From Atlantibacter hermannii (GTDB taxonomy: Bacteria > Pseudomonadota > Gammaproteobacteria > Enterobacterales > Enterobacteriaceae), in assembly GCF_009907385.1 (NCBI RefSeq), contig NZ_JAAATR010000105.1, forward strand, positions 1 to 64,000: a stretch of 64,000 nucleotides of DNA, written 5' to 3'. Position 1 is the stretch's first letter. Every line of letters starts with the position of its first letter. Position numbers and translations under genes: made by a program. Below the pieces are notes generated by a model. It was not told where the DNA came from. It did not search any database and saw only the letters and a list, made by a program, of their open reading frames with translations. This document shows positions 17,132 through 28,814 of this stretch, in pieces.

Positions 17132-18181
17132 TTACGCCGTGAGAGAGGCCATATCGATGACGAAGCGGTATTTTACGTCGCTTTTCAACATCCGCTCGTA
17201 AGCCTCGTTGATCTCCTGGATTTTAATCACTTCCACATCGGAAACGATGCCTTTCTGCGCGCAGAAGTCGAGCATCTCCTGGGTTTCCGCTATCCCGCCT
17301 ATGCACGACCCCGCTACGGAACGGCGGCCCAGGATCAACGGCACAGTGTTGACGTAGGGTTGCAGTTCGCCCAGCAGGCCGACAAACACCAGCGTGCCGT
17401 CGAGGGTCAGCGTCGGCAGATAGGGATTAATGTCATGGGTATAGGGCACGGTGTCGATAATCAGGTCGAACTGGTTTTTCACCTGTTCCATATGCGACGG
17501 ATCGGTAGAAATAATCACGTGATGGGCTCCGAGCCGACGCGCATCCTCTTCCTTGCCCGGCGAGCGGGTAAACAGCGTGACCTCCGCGCCCAGCCCGTTC
17601 GCCAGCTTGAGCGCCATATGCCCTAATCCGCCCAGGCCGACCACCGCCACTTTACTGCCCTCGCCGATATTCCAGCGTTTGAGCGGCGACCAGGTAGTGA
17701 TGCCCGCGCACAACAGCGGCGCGGCGCCTTCTAAATCCAGGCCTTCCGGGATGCGCAGCACAAAATCTTCGCTGGCCAGAATGGCCTGCGAGTAGCCGCC
17801 AAACGTGGGACGATGATCGACGCGATCCTGACCGTTATAAGTCTGGATATTGCCTTCTTCGCAGTACTGCTCCAGCCCTTGTTTGCAGGGGTGGCACTCG
17901 CGACACGAATCGACCATACAGCCGATGCCCGCCAGATCGCCGGGTTTAAATTTGGTCACCTTGTCGCCCACCGCCGTAACACGGCCAATGATTTCATGGC
18001 CTGGCACCAGCGGATACTGACTGAAGCCCCAGTCGTTACGGGCCTGATGGAGATCGGAGTGACACACGCCGCAATAAAGGATCTCCAGCGTCACGTCATC
18101 GGGGCGCGGGGTACGGCGTTCAACCTGGAAAGGCGCTAACGGTTCAGTGGGGGAAAGCGCTGCATAACCTGAAACTTTCAT
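17132..18181 (-). CDS. Zinc-dependent NAD(P) alcohol dehydrogenase, YahK/CAD type
   Basis: This 349-aa medium-chain dehydrogenase probably reduces aldehydes with NADPH; the true substrate is unknown. The catalytic zinc ligands are seen in CGVCHSD (about 38-44) and GHEIIG (about 62-67). The structural zinc has four Cys in CRECHPCKQGLEQYC, and the cofactor fold has VVGLGGLGHMAL near 185. It resembles E. coli YahK in length and in the C-terminal ETQEMLDFCA and DVKYRFVID motifs. It sits between hinT and fhuE, where K-12 has no gene, and has its own terminator. Confidence 0.92.
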   Translation of the reverse strand: MKVSGYAALSPTEPLAPFQVERRTPRPDDVTLEILYCGVCHSDLHQARNDWGFSQYPLVPGHEIIGRVTAVGDKVTKFKPGDLAGIGCMVDSCRECHPCKQGLEQYCEEGNIQTYNGQDRVDHRPTFGGYSQAILASEDFVLRIPEGLDLEGAAPLLCAGITTWSPLKRWNIGEGSKVAVVGLGGLGHMALKLANGLGAEVTLFTRSPGKEEDARRLGAHHVIISTDPSHMEQVKNQFDLIIDTVPYTHDINPYLPTLTLDGTLVFVGLLGELQPYVNTVPLILGRRSVAGSCIGGIAETQEMLDFCAQKGIVSDVEVIKIQEINEAYERMLKSDVKYRFVIDMASLTA

Positions 18182-18559
18182 CTTTGTTCTCTCTCGCTGT
18201 GGACAGACCTATTCACTGTAGACCCACCCCCTGCTGATAACCACTACGCGAAAAAAAACGCCCCACGTCCAGCCATGGATCACACCGGTTTCCGGCGTGT
18301 AGCCGACTGTTTATATGGTGGATTAGTGATATGGCGGGATCAATGACGTTAACGGGCCAGGCCTTCAGCGCGATCGTTATCACTGTTTATGGAATCCTGT
18401 TTCAGTTTCTCTCTTACATTTGTTTACATCAACAACTCAAATGCATATAGTTCTCATTTTTATTCGTATCTCTGAAATATCCACCACCCACAACAGCTAC
18501 GCGCCCTCATAAAAACCGGGCCGCGCAGCAAAATTTGCGTCTTTTATTAAGGGTTAATC
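18182..18559 (+). promoter_or_regulatory. fhuE upstream region with a possible Fur box
   Basis: This 378-bp interval divides the divergent dehydrogenase and fhuE genes. On the reverse strand 18461-18443 reads AAAAATGAGAACTATATGC, which matches 11 of 19 positions of the Fur box consensus and includes the frequent core AATGAGAA. Iron control of the receptor is expected from its family. The rest of the interval shows no gene or strong structure. Confidence 0.45.
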
Positions 18560-20755
18560 ATGTCTTTTGTTGTTGATACCAGGAAAAATGTTCCGCCGCA
18601 CCGCTCGCTACTGGCGATGTGCATTTGTGCCGCCCTGCCGGTGAGCAGCGCGTTCGCTGCGCCGCAACCAGAAGATACCGTACTGGTAGAAGCCTCTGCT
18701 GATAACGCGCAGGCTGAAGAGAGCCAGGACTACAGCGTGAAAACCACGACGACCGGCACCAAACTGCTGCTGGTTCCGCGCGATATTCCGCAGTCTGTCA
18801 GTGTGATCAGTCAGCAGCGTATGCAGGATCAGGAACTCAACACCATCGGTGAAGTGCTGGATAACACCATCGGAGTCAGCGCTTCGCGTATTGACAGCCA
18901 TCGAACTAACTTCTTCGCACGTGGCTTCTTCATCAGCAACTTTGCGTATGAAGATATGCCGACTTTCCTGGATAACCGCTGGAACTTTGGCGATACCGCA
19001 GGCGACACGGCCATTTTTGAAAAAATTGAAGTGGTGCGCGGCGCGGCTGGCCTGATGAGCGGTACGGGCAACCCTTCTGCTTATGTCAATATGGTCCGTA
19101 AGCATGCCGACAGCAAAGAATTCAAAGGCTCGGTTTCCGCGACTTACGGCAGCTGGGATAAACAGCGCTATGTGATGGACCTTCAGGCACCCCTGACCGA
19201 GTCGGGTGCGGTACGTGGACGCGTGATCGCCGGTTATCAGGATAATGACTCCTGGCTGGAGCGTAACCACTACCGTAAAAAGTTCGTTTATGGGGTGGTT
19301 GATGCAGATATCACCGACTCTACCACGCTCTATCTGGGTTACGACTATCAGGAAAATGAAGAAGATAGCCCGACGTGGGGCGGTTTCCCGTCATTATTCA
19401 GCGACGGTAGCCGCACTGATTTTCGTCGTGGTTTCAACACGGCTGCCGACTGGGCTTATTCCAATGGCGATTCTTCCAAAGTCTTTGCAAACCTGACCCA
19501 ACGTTTTGGCGACGGTTGGGAAGCGAAGATTAACGCCATGCATGCCGAAACCAATTTTGACGGCAAGCTGATGTATATCGACGGCTACCCGGACAAAGCC
19601 ACGGGTCTGTATGACGCATCGCAATTCCAGGGCGCATGGGGCGGCTGGAACCGTGGCGAGCGTAAGCAGGATTCTGTTGATGCTTTTGTTCGCGGTGGTT
19701 ACGACCTGTTTGGGCGCCAGCATGAAGTCATGTTTGGCGGCAGCTATAGCCGCCAGCGTAATAATTACGATAACTCGTTCCCGGTTAACGACAATTACGG
19801 TCTGATGGACGTGGGCAGTATTTATGACTACAACGGCAGCCTGGCCGATCCGCAATGGTCACCGTGGGCGCTTTACCAGCGCGACGTGATCCGCCAAAAA
19901 GCCGTGTACGCAGCAACCCGCCTGTCGCTTGCCGACCCGCTGCACCTGATTCTGGGCGCGCGTTATACCGAGTGGAGCGCGAAGTACAACCTGGAGCGTA
20001 AACCCGACGAAATTCGTCACACCCAATTCGACGATGTCACGCCGTATGCGGGCCTGATTTACGACATTAACGATACCTGGTCGGCGTATACCAGCTATAC
20101 CTCAATCTTCCAGCCGAGCGGCCAACGTGACGCCAATAGCGAATTCCTCGATCCTACTACCGGTAAAAGCTATGAAGCGGGCATCAAAGGGGACTGGGAC
20201 AACACGCGCCTGACGGCTTCTCTGTCGGTATTCCGTACCGAGCAGGATAAGGTCGCGGTATCCACTGGTCAGGCCATTCCCGGTTCCGGCGGGCAAACCG
20301 CGTACAAATCCGTGGACGGTACGGTCAGCAAAGGCGTGGAGTTTGAACTGAACGGCGCGCTGACGGATAACTGGCAGTTAACCTTTGGCGCCAGCCGCTA
20401 TATCGCCGAAGACGAAAACGGCGATGCGGTGAACCCGTCCCAGCCGCGTACTACCGCTAAACTGTTTACCCGCTATCAGCTGCCGATGCTGCCTGAGTTA
20501 GCGGTAGGCGGTGGCGTTCGCTGGCAGAATAAAACCTGGAACCTTATCGACAACGGTCCGAATGGCGTTTCGCGCGTATCCCAGAACGGTTATGCGGTGG
20601 TGGATGTATTTACCCGTTATCAGGTGACAAAAGACTTTGCCGTTCAGGCCAACCTGAACAACGTCTTTGATAAAGAGTATTACGACTATCTGGACACCTA
20701 TGGGGTTTACGGCGCGCCGCGTAACGTCTCGGTGACCGCGAACTACCGTTTCTGA
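18560..20755 (+). CDS. fhuE: TonB-dependent ferric siderophore receptor, FhuE type
   Basis: This outer-membrane receptor imports ferric siderophores (coprogen and rhodotorulic acid in the E. coli protein) using TonB energy. The 731 aa comprise a signal peptide ending AFA at about 33, a TonB-box-like EDTVLVEAS, a plug domain (about 50-175 with DIPQSVSVIS and VEVVRGAAGLM) and a 22-strand barrel ending in Phe (TANYRF). The position between hinT and ptsG is that of fhuE, and the C-terminal third is close to E. coli FhuE. The plug and several loops are clearly diverged, so ligand preference may differ. Confidence 0.87.
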   Translation: MSFVVDTRKNVPPHRSLLAMCICAALPVSSAFAAPQPEDTVLVEASADNAQAEESQDYSVKTTTTGTKLLLVPRDIPQSVSVISQQRMQDQELNTIGEVLDNTIGVSASRIDSHRTNFFARGFFISNFAYEDMPTFLDNRWNFGDTAGDTAIFEKIEVVRGAAGLMSGTGNPSAYVNMVRKHADSKEFKGSVSATYGSWDKQRYVMDLQAPLTESGAVRGRVIAGYQDNDSWLERNHYRKKFVYGVVDADITDSTTLYLGYDYQENEEDSPTWGGFPSLFSDGSRTDFRRGFNTAADWAYSNGDSSKVFANLTQRFGDGWEAKINAMHAETNFDGKLMYIDGYPDKATGLYDASQFQGAWGGWNRGERKQDSVDAFVRGGYDLFGRQHEVMFGGSYSRQRNNYDNSFPVNDNYGLMDVGSIYDYNGSLADPQWSPWALYQRDVIRQKAVYAATRLSLADPLHLILGARYTEWSAKYNLERKPDEIRHTQFDDVTPYAGLIYDINDTWSAYTSYTSIFQPSGQRDANSEFLDPTTGKSYEAGIKGDWDNTRLTASLSVFRTEQDKVAVSTGQAIPGSGGQTAYKSVDGTVSKGVEFELNGALTDNWQLTFGASRYIAEDENGDAVNPSQPRTTAKLFTRYQLPMLPELAVGGGVRWQNKTWNLIDNGPNGVSRVSQNGYAVVDVFTRYQVTKDFAVQANLNNVFDKEYYDYLDTYGVYGAPRNVSVTANYRF

Positions 20756-20766
20756 TGCCTCTCTGG

Positions 20767-20795
20767 CGGGAACGTTAGCGCGTTCCCGTCTTTTT
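20767..20795 (+). terminator. Intrinsic terminator of fhuE
   Basis: CGGGAACG / CGTTCCCG form an 8-bp stem with a six-base loop, followed by TCTTTTT. It lies 12 bp after the stop. Confidence 0.88.
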
Positions 20796-20826
20796 ACGTC
20801 CCTTCCCCGTCTGGATTGCAGACAAT

Positions 20827-20850
20827 AAAAAAGGGAGCCTTGCGGCTCCC
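20827..20850 (-). terminator. Intrinsic terminator of ptsG
   Basis: On the minus strand GGGAGCC / GGCTCCC with a four-base loop is followed by six T residues. It lies about 20 bp after the ptsG stop. Confidence 0.9.
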
Positions 20851-20870
20851 TCAGTCTCCCCGAACAACGC

Positions 20871-22304
20871 TTAGCTGTTACGGATGTATTCATCCATTTC
20901 AGTTTTCAGGTTATCGGATTTAGTACCGAAAATCGCCTGAACGCCGGAACCTGCAACAACCACGCCTGCCGCACCGAGTTTCTTCAGGCCAGGCTGGTCG
21001 ACTTTCGCCACGTCGGCCACGCTGACGCGCAGACGGGTGATGCAGGCATCCAGGTTAGTGATGTTTTCTTTACCGCCGAAGGCGGCAACCAGAGCCGGCG
21101 CCATTTCGCTGGTGCCGGTGGCTTTGCTGTCTTCGGTTGCATCTTCACGACCCGGGGTTTTCAGGTCCAGCGCTTTGATCAGCACGCGGAAGATGGTGTA
21201 GTAAACCACCGCGTAGCCTGCACCCACAATCGGGAACAGCCACAGTTTGCTGCTGTTGCCGGACAGAACGATAAAGTCGATCAGGCCGTGAGAGAACGAG
21301 GTGCCGTCACGCATACCCAGCAGGATACAGATCGGGAATGCCAGGCCTGCCAGAATCGCGTGGATAACGTACAGGATCGGCGCAACGAACATAAAGGAGA
21401 ACTCGATCGGCTCGGTAATACCGGTCAGGAACGAGGTCAGCGCAGCGGAGATCATGATACCGCCGACTTTAGCGCGGTTTTCCGGCTTAGCAGAGTGCCA
21501 GATGGCAATCGCAGCAGCAGGCAGACCGTACATTTTGAACAGGAAGCCACCGGACAGCATGCCCGCAGTCGGGTCGCCTGCCATGTAACGCGGGATATCG
21601 CCGTGGAACACCTGGCCTGCGGCGTTGGTGTATTCGCCAATCTGCATCTGGAAAGGAACGTTCCAGATATGGTGCAGACCAAACGGTACCAGGCAGCGCT
21701 CGATGAAGCCATAGATACCAAACGCCACTACCGGGTTCTGATACGCAGCCCACTGGGAGAAGGTCTGGATGGCGGAGCCAATCGGCGGCCAAATAAAGGA
21801 CAGGATAACGCCCGTGAAGATCGCGGCCAGACCAGAGATGATCGGCACGAAACGCTTACCGGCGAAGAAGCCCAGGTACTCAGGAAGCTTGATGCGGTAG
21901 AAACGGTTGAACATGTAGGCGGCAATCGCACCCGAAATGATCCCGCCAAGCACGCCGGTATCGGCCAGGTGTTTCGCCGCGATCTCTTCCGGTGGAAGAT
22001 GCAGAACCAGCGGCGCAACCACAGCCATGGTTTTCACCATGATACCGTAAGCCACCACAGCGGCGAGCGCGGAAACGCCATCGTTATTGGTAAAGCCAAG
22101 CGCGACGCCAATGGCGAAAATCAGCGGCATGTTGGCGAAAACTGACCCGCCCGCTTCTGCCATTACATGGGAAACCACCGCTGGCAGCCAGCTGAAGTTG
22201 GCGGAACCGACGCCCAGCAGGATACCTGCGATCGGGAGTACGGATACCGGCAGCATCAGCGATTTACCCACCTTTTGCAGGTTAGCAAATGCATTCTTAA
22301 ACAT
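20871..22304 (-). CDS. ptsG: Glucose-specific PTS enzyme IICB PtsG
   Basis: This inner-membrane permease takes up glucose and phosphorylates it with phosphate from EIIA-Glc. Its 477 aa equal the E. coli protein. The IIC domain (about 1-385) has the expected membrane helices and the substrate-site motif [13 protein letters not shown] linker ([14 protein letters not shown]) leads to the IIB domain, with the phosphorylated cysteine Cys421 in [10 protein letters not shown]. The gene is monocistronic here, with Mlc, CRP and SgrS sites upstream. Confidence 0.98.
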   Translation of the reverse strand: MFKNAFANLQKVGKSLMLPVSVLPIAGILLGVGSANFSWLPAVVSHVMAEAGGSVFANMPLIFAIGVALGFTNNDGVSALAAVVAYGIMVKTMAVVAPLVLHLPPEEIAAKHLADTGVLGGIISGAIAAYMFNRFYRIKLPEYLGFFAGKRFVPIISGLAAIFTGVILSFIWPPIGSAIQTFSQWAAYQNPVVAFGIYGFIERCLVPFGLHHIWNVPFQMQIGEYTNAAGQVFHGDIPRYMAGDPTAGMLSGGFLFKMYGLPAAAIAIWHSAKPENRAKVGGIMISAALTSFLTGITEPIEFSFMFVAPILYVIHAILAGLAFPICILLGMRDGTSFSHGLIDFIVLSGNSSKLWLFPIVGAGYAVVYYTIFRVLIKALDLKTPGREDATEDSKATGTSEMAPALVAAFGGKENITNLDACITRLRVSVADVAKVDQPGLKKLGAAGVVVAGSGVQAIFGTKSDNLKTEMDEYIRNS

Positions 22305-22310
22305 AATTGA

Positions 22311-22331
22311 GAGTGCTCCTGAGTATTAGTG
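22311..22331 (-). promoter_or_regulatory. SgrS small-RNA target at the ptsG ribosome site
   Basis: The ptsG mRNA here reads CACTAATACTCAGGAGCAC, containing the AGGAG ribosome site. It can pair with the conserved SgrS seed (GAGUAUUGGUG), with one G-U pair. This is the known site through which SgrS and Hfq block ptsG translation in sugar-phosphate stress. Confidence 0.65.
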
Positions 22332-22400
22332 CTTTTTACGCGTTTAACGCATCAGCCTGTGGGGAGAGACAGGCCATAGACAGGGCATCTAAGTGCCCTT

Positions 22401-22479
22401 TATTTATTACGCAGAGTAAAATAAATAGACTCAACATTGTTTGACAGCTATCACGTTTCAGCAAAGCGCAGAGTAAAAA
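22401..22479 (-). promoter_or_regulatory. ptsG promoter region with two Mlc sites and a CRP site
   Basis: Two copies of CGCAGAGTAAAA lie in AT-rich surroundings at 22401-22425 and 22457-22479, matching the layout of the two Mlc operators at E. coli ptsG. Between them CGTGATAGCTGTCAAA (reverse strand, 22455-22440) is nearly the known E. coli ptsG CRP site. The remaining part of the 305-bp interval, towards ycfH, has a CACCGCC / GGCGGTG hairpin (22530-22552) without a T run and no gene. Confidence 0.75.
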
Positions 22480-22609
22480 CTTGCATATCTTTACATTAGT
22501 GATGTCAGAATGTGTCTAAACGCTGCGTCACCGCCCTTTTTCAGGCGGTGAACTTTACTCGCTTTAAATATTAATTACGAGCTTTAAAATAACTGCGAGA
22601 GCCTGCGGA

Positions 22610-23398
22610 TCAGGCGAGGTGGGAGAGGTCGAGATGGAAGAGATCGGAGAAATTACGCGTGGTGATACGCGCCAGTTCCTCGACAGAAACCCCTTTAAGC
22701 ACAGCCATGTACTCAGCGACATCTCTCACTAACGCTGGCTGGTTCTCTTTGCCGCGATGAGGCACTGGCGTCAGCCAGGGGGAATCCGTTTCGATCAATA
22801 AACGGTCGAGCGGTACATACCGCGCGGCGTCGCGCAGTTGCTCTGCATTACGAAACGTCACGATACCGGAAAACGAGATATACATTCCCATATCAAGAAG
22901 CTTCGCTGCCGTTTCCTTGTCCTCAGTAAAACAGTGTAGTACGCCACCGCATTCCGTCACGTTTTCCTCGCGCAGGATCGCCAGCGTGTCTTCACGGGCG
23001 TCGCGGGTGTGGACAATCACCGGTTTATTCAGCTCGCAGCCAATACGCAGGTGGTTGCGGAACGATTCCTGCTGCTGAGGTTTGGTTTCCGGGGTGTAAT
23101 AATAATCGAGGCCGGTTTCGCCCATGGCGACCACGCGCGGGTCCGCCGCCAGCTGGCGCAGCTGCTCGACTTCCCAGTCCTCATCCTGATTCAGCGGATG
23201 AACGCCGCAGGAGTACGCCACGTTATCCCGCTCGCCAATCAGATCGCGCATCGCCCGGTAGCCCGGCAACGTGGTGGCTACCGCCAGACAAAACTTCACG
23301 TCGCGCGCGGCGGCTTTTTCCAGTACATCGTCAACGCTGGCGTGCAGCGTCTTATAGTCCAGCCCGTCAAGGTGGCAGTGTGAATCAACTAAAAACAT
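22610..23398 (-). CDS. ycfH: TatD-family metal-dependent hydrolase YcfH
   Basis: This is a probable divalent-metal nuclease or phosphoesterase of the amidohydrolase superfamily. The metal ligands are seen in DSHCHLDG (residues 5-12), in the GETGLDYYY Glu, in VIVHTRDA and VLHCFTE, and in the late Asp of ETDSPWL. The ATG at 23398 is preferred because it gives the E. coli-like start MFLVDSHCH (262 aa). A longer reading would overlap holB. It follows holB by eight bases, closing the pabC-mltG-tmk-holB-ycfH run. Confidence 0.95.
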   Translation of the reverse strand: MFLVDSHCHLDGLDYKTLHASVDDVLEKAAARDVKFCLAVATTLPGYRAMRDLIGERDNVAYSCGVHPLNQDEDWEVEQLRQLAADPRVVAMGETGLDYYYTPETKPQQQESFRNHLRIGCELNKPVIVHTRDAREDTLAILREENVTECGGVLHCFTEDKETAAKLLDMGMYISFSGIVTFRNAEQLRDAARYVPLDRLLIETDSPWLTPVPHRGKENQPALVRDVAEYMAVLKGVSVEELARITTRNFSDLFHLDLSHLA

Positions 23399-23406
23399 AA
23401 TGTCTC

Positions 23407-24414
23407 TCAGAGAGGGGAATGCGGGAGCGGTGCGCCAGTGCGCCATACCTGCTCCCAGTTTAAGAGTAGTTCAGTGAGCATCAGTTCGCGGTTAAGTCCC
23501 GCGACCGAGAGAAGCTGTTCGCGGCACGGCAGCAGCAAATTCAGCATCGACTGTAACCGGTCAGTGGGCAGCAACGTCGCCAGCCGCTGGCTGTGCGCGG
23601 ATAAATCCACGTGGGTGCTATACCCCCCTGCCCCCTGCTGGCACTTAATGGCGTCCAGCAGCAGCGCCGCCAGCCAGTGCAGGCGCATCGCCGCGTCATC
23701 GTGATGCAGGTCGGCCAGCAGCGTCAGCGCATCGCGTGCGGCAATGGCCTGTTCCAGCCGTTCCGCCAGTACCGGGCGCTGCGCCCAGCCGCTGGTTTGC
23801 AGCAGCTCCAGCGCCGCCGCAGGCGCGCCGCCGCTTAACCGCAAGGCGGCTATACGCTGATCCTGAGGCACATCGGTTTCACGCGCCAGCCAGGCTTCCG
23901 CCCAGCGATCTTCCGGCGGGGACAGGTGCCAGTATAAACAGCGGCTACGCAGCGTGGCGGGCAAGCGCTCCGGTGCGCGGCAGCCCAGCATAAACCAGGT
24001 TTTTTCCGGCGGTTCTTCGAGGGTTTTCAGCAGCGCGTTGGCGGCAGCTTCCGTCAGTTGCGCGGCATCTTTGATCCACACCACTTTCGCACCGCCCAGC
24101 CGGGCGCGATCGTAGAGTTTTTCGGTGACGTCGCGGATCGCGTCAATGCCCAGCGTCGCTTTGCCTTTTTCGGGCTCAATAAGATAGTAATCGGGATGCG
24201 TCTGGGCCTGCATCAGCTGGCAGGCGCGGCATTGCCCGCAGCTTTTCTGACCGTCCGGCTGCTGGCACATCAACCAACGGCCAAGGGCGTAAATCAGCGA
24301 GTCGTCTCCCATGCCCGGCAGGGAGTGAACCAGTAACGCATGGTGACCACGGCCAGCCTGATGGTTCGCCACCAGCTGCTCATAGGCAGGACGCAGCCAT
24401 GGATACCATTTCAT
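23407..24414 (-). CDS. holB: DNA polymerase III delta-prime subunit HolB
   Basis: HolB is a fixed subunit of the clamp loader that loads the beta clamp during replication. The 335-aa protein has the AAA+ fold with a degenerate nucleotide site (SLPGMGDDSL in place of a P-loop). A zinc module CGQCRACQ...HPDYY (about 59-78) and the conserved LLKTLEEPP follow near 129. Its ATG overlaps the tmk stop by one base (TAATG), so translation is probably coupled. Confidence 0.97.
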   Translation of the reverse strand: MKWYPWLRPAYEQLVANHQAGRGHHALLVHSLPGMGDDSLIYALGRWLMCQQPDGQKSCGQCRACQLMQAQTHPDYYLIEPEKGKATLGIDAIRDVTEKLYDRARLGGAKVVWIKDAAQLTEAAANALLKTLEEPPEKTWFMLGCRAPERLPATLRSRCLYWHLSPPEDRWAEAWLARETDVPQDQRIAALRLSGGAPAAALELLQTSGWAQRPVLAERLEQAIAARDALTLLADLHHDDAAMRLHWLAALLLDAIKCQQGAGGYSTHVDLSAHSQRLATLLPTDRLQSMLNLLLPCREQLLSVAGLNRELMLTELLLNWEQVWRTGAPLPHSPL

Positions 24415-25049
24415 TACGCTTGCTCCTTAACCCAGCGCGTCACCGTGTCACGAATCGCCTGCGTCACTGCCTCCAGCGATTGCGTCGCGTCGATGGTGCG
24501 GATACGGCTGTCCGACGCCGCCAGTTCCAGATAGCGAGCGCGGGTGCGATGAAAGAAATCAAACGACTCTTGTTCAATGCGATCCAGATCGCCGCGCGCG
24601 CGGGCACGCTTAAGGCCAATCACCGGATCGACGTCCAGATAAAGCGTCAGGTCCGGGGCGAAATCGCCTAACACGGCCTGGCGCAAGGTGCTGAGAAGAT
24701 GAGCATCAATACCGCGCCCGCCGCCCTGATAGGCCTGGGTCGACAGGTCGTGACGATCGCCGATCACCCACGCGCCGCGTGCCAGCGCCGGTTTGATCAC
24801 GGTTTCCACCAGTTGAACCCGCGCCGCGTAAAACATCAGCACTTCTGCTTTATCGGTAATGACTTCGTCGCCGACGGATTTAATATCCAACACCAGGCTG
24901 CGCAGTTTTTCCGCCAGAATGGTGCCGCCAGGCTCGCGGGTAAAGGCCATATCCTCAATGCCCAGCGATTTCAGCGTCTCCACCACCACATTGCGCGCCG
25001 TGGTTTTCCCTGCTCCTTCTAATCCCTCAATGACAATGTACTTGCCCAT
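24414..25049 (-). CDS. tmk: Thymidylate kinase Tmk
   Basis: This enzyme converts dTMP to dTDP with ATP. The 211-aa protein carries the P-loop [10 protein letters not shown] (8-17), the dTMP-site REPGG (about 39-43), the [12 protein letters not shown] motif and a basic LID segment (KRARARGD). It overlaps the end of mltG by 23 nt and holB by one base. Confidence 0.97.
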   Translation of the reverse strand: MGKYIVIEGLEGAGKTTARNVVVETLKSLGIEDMAFTREPGGTILAEKLRSLVLDIKSVGDEVITDKAEVLMFYAARVQLVETVIKPALARGAWVIGDRHDLSTQAYQGGGRGIDAHLLSTLRQAVLGDFAPDLTLYLDVDPVIGLKRARARGDLDRIEQESFDFFHRTRARYLELAASDSRIRTIDATQSLEAVTQAIRDTVTRWVKEQA

Positions 25050-26061
25050 CTTTTTCCTTCATGACTTTCAAATAATCCTGCACCGACTTGTTATGGTCCG
25101 CGAGGTTAGTATTAAACGTGTGCCCGCCATCGCCGTCAGCGACAAAATATAGATAAGGCGTTTTCGCCGGCTTCGCCGCTGCCATCAATGAGGCTTCGCC
25201 CGGAATGGCGATCGGGCCCGGCGGCAGGCCGTTAATAATATAGGTGTTATACGGCGTAGGGGTATCCAGCGCTTTGCGGGTCAGATTGCCGTCATAATCT
25301 TTACCCATCCCGTAAATCACGGTGGGATCGGTTTGCAGCCGCATGCCGATCCGCAGGCGGTTCACAAACACCGAAGCGACTTCAGGACGTTCGCTGGCGA
25401 CGGCGGTCTCTTTCTCAATAATCGAGGCCATGGTCAGCAACTGCTCTTTGTCCTGATACGGCAGCCCCGCCGCTTTCTCATCCCAGGCTTTATCAACGGC
25501 CTTTACCATACGCAGGTGCGCGCGCTTTAGCAAAGCCACGTCGGTGGTATTGGCGGTATACAGCCAGGTATCCGGGTAGAACCAGCCTTCTATGGATTTG
25601 GCGCTGTCGAACCCGAGGGCCTCGGCCACCGTCGCATACTCATCGTCCTTCAGGGTATGTTTGATGTAAGGCGCTTCGCGCAGACGGCTGAGCCAGTCGC
25701 TCAGACGGGTGCCTTCAACAAACCGCAGCGGGAACTGGGCTTCTTTACCGCTTTCCAGCAGTTTGAGCATGTCGCGCACGGTCATTTCTGGGGTAAAACG
25801 GTAGGTGCCCGCTTTAAAGTGCGACAGCGCGGGCTCGACTTTCAACAGCCACTGGAATACCCGTGGGCGATTAATGATTTTTTCGTCGGAGAGTTGATTG
25901 CCCAGCGCCAGCCGGCCGGTACCCGCTTTCAGGGTAAAAATGGTTTCCTGTTTGACGAGCAGGCGGCTGTCCGCCAGTTGGCGTACTTTCCAGTAGCCAA
26001 CGCCTGCGGCAATCGCCAACCCAACAATAATCAGCAAAACAAAACGCAGCATTTTCTTCAT
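25027..26061 (-). CDS. mltG: Endolytic murein transglycosylase MltG
   Basis: MltG cuts nascent glycan strands at the inner membrane and sets their length. One N-terminal membrane helix (about 5-25) is followed by a LysM-like part and the YceG domain. The catalytic Glu sits in [12 protein letters not shown], with the family motif [12 protein letters not shown] and the C-terminal [11 protein letters not shown]. The ATG at 26061 gives a start like E. coli (MKK...), four bases after the pabC stop. A GTG six codons earlier would overlap pabC; neither start has a strong ribosome site, so coupling to pabC is likely. Confidence 0.95.
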   Translation of the reverse strand: MKKMLRFVLLIIVGLAIAAGVGYWKVRQLADSRLLVKQETIFTLKAGTGRLALGNQLSDEKIINRPRVFQWLLKVEPALSHFKAGTYRFTPEMTVRDMLKLLESGKEAQFPLRFVEGTRLSDWLSRLREAPYIKHTLKDDEYATVAEALGFDSAKSIEGWFYPDTWLYTANTTDVALLKRAHLRMVKAVDKAWDEKAAGLPYQDKEQLLTMASIIEKETAVASERPEVASVFVNRLRIGMRLQTDPTVIYGMGKDYDGNLTRKALDTPTPYNTYIINGLPPGPIAIPGEASLMAAAKPAKTPYLYFVADGDGGHTFNTNLADHNKSVQDYLKVMKEKDGQVHCH

Positions 26062-26065
26062 TGGT

Positions 26066-26872
26066 TCAATTCGGCTCACAAAGAGGGGCTAAATAGTGGT
26101 AAAGATCGCGGGAAGCGTAGCGAGTGTGCATGGCCTGATTCACCGGAACAAGTGGCATTAGCGCATTGCAGATAAACACTTCATCCGCCGTGTCCAGATC
26201 GCTCAGTAAGGCGCGGACCTCCTCCACGTGCCAGGCACTGTGGCTGAGCTGGTTCAGGATATGCTGGCGCATCAACCCGTTGACGCCCGCCTGGTCCAGT
26301 TTTGGCGTATATACGCGCGGACCTTTGCGCCAGAACAGATTGGCGGCGCAGCATTCCGTCAGCCAGCCTTCGCTGTCCAGCACCAGCGCTTCCTGAGCAT
26401 CCGTTTGTTCCAGATGGCGTCGAATCAACACCTGTTCCAGCCGGTTGAGGTGCTTGATGCCCGCCAGAAAGGGATTACGCCCGAGCGGCACCGGGCTTTG
26501 GGCGAGGGTTATGCCCTGCTCCCGCCACTGGGTATAAAACGCCGGGTAAGGCGCAACGGACAGCAGACGGGTCGGCGAATCGCAGCCTGCGGCGCTGTAC
26601 CCTCGCCCGCCCGCGCCCCGGCTAATAATGACCTTCAGGACTGCCTGTTGCTGCGTCCGGGCAATGTCGCGCATCTCTTCACCGAGCACGGCGGCATCAG
26701 GAAAAGCGATGCCCAGTCTGTCGCATGCCTGCGCCAGCCGTTGCAGATGCGCATCAACAAGCTGAATTTGACCGTCGATCACCCGCGCCGTGGTGAAACA
26801 CCCGTCGCCAAACTGGATCGCCCGATCGTTAGCCGCCAGCGTATGTCGCCATGTGCCATTGATTAAGAACAT
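26066..26872 (-). CDS. pabC: Aminodeoxychorismate lyase PabC
   Basis: This PLP enzyme (fold type IV) releases pyruvate from 4-amino-4-deoxychorismate to form p-aminobenzoate for folate. The 268-aa protein has the PLP lysine at Lys140 in [11 protein letters not shown], the N-terminal [11 protein letters not shown] and the [10 protein letters not shown] motif. It leads into mltG with only four bases between and is separated from fabF by a terminator. Confidence 0.95.
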   Translation of the reverse strand: MFLINGTWRHTLAANDRAIQFGDGCFTTARVIDGQIQLVDAHLQRLAQACDRLGIAFPDAAVLGEEMRDIARTQQQAVLKVIISRGAGGRGYSAAGCDSPTRLLSVAPYPAFYTQWREQGITLAQSPVPLGRNPFLAGIKHLNRLEQVLIRRHLEQTDAQEALVLDSEGWLTECCAANLFWRKGPRVYTPKLDQAGVNGLMRQHILNQLSHSAWHVEEVRALLSDLDTADEVFICNALMPLVPVNQAMHTRYASRDLYHYLAPLCEPN

Positions 26873-26942
26873 GAGGGCTCCTTACCGATAGCGCGCTAGT
26901 GTCGCAGGATGTAAAGCGAGGGGCAAGAGGAGAAGTCTGATG

Positions 26943-26965
26943 AAAAGGCCCACAGAGGGGCCTTT
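26943..26965 (-). terminator. Intrinsic terminator of fabF
   Basis: On the minus strand AAAGGCCC / GGGCCTTT is followed by a short T run continuing the stem. It lies about 12 bp after the fabF stop and ends the fab cluster. Confidence 0.8.
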
Positions 26966-26977
26966 AAAAAGAATCGG

Positions 26978-28539
<1,562 letters not shown>

Positions 28540-28814
28540 ACTCTTAAATTTCCTATCAAAACTCGCTTTCGCGATGGTTTTCGTAGTGTATAAAATGTTG
28601 AAAAAGTTGCAACTAAATCCCGGCAGGTCGTACCACGATTTTACGCTATTTTGCGGGCAATCGCCCTAATAACGCAAATAATTTTATACCCCTCTCCATT
28701 CAGACGGCAGGTTTTAAGCCATCTCTGACCATTCTTGCTCACAGAGTAGACTGTGCAGACGAGAATCTGTTCAGCGGCTTTTCCTGCCTCTGGCGGCGAG
28801 AGGTATAAGCATGG

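Noticed and set aside
22530-22552. CACCGCC/GGCGGTG hairpin between ycfH and ptsG as a terminator
   Set aside because: No T run on either side in the direction of transcription.
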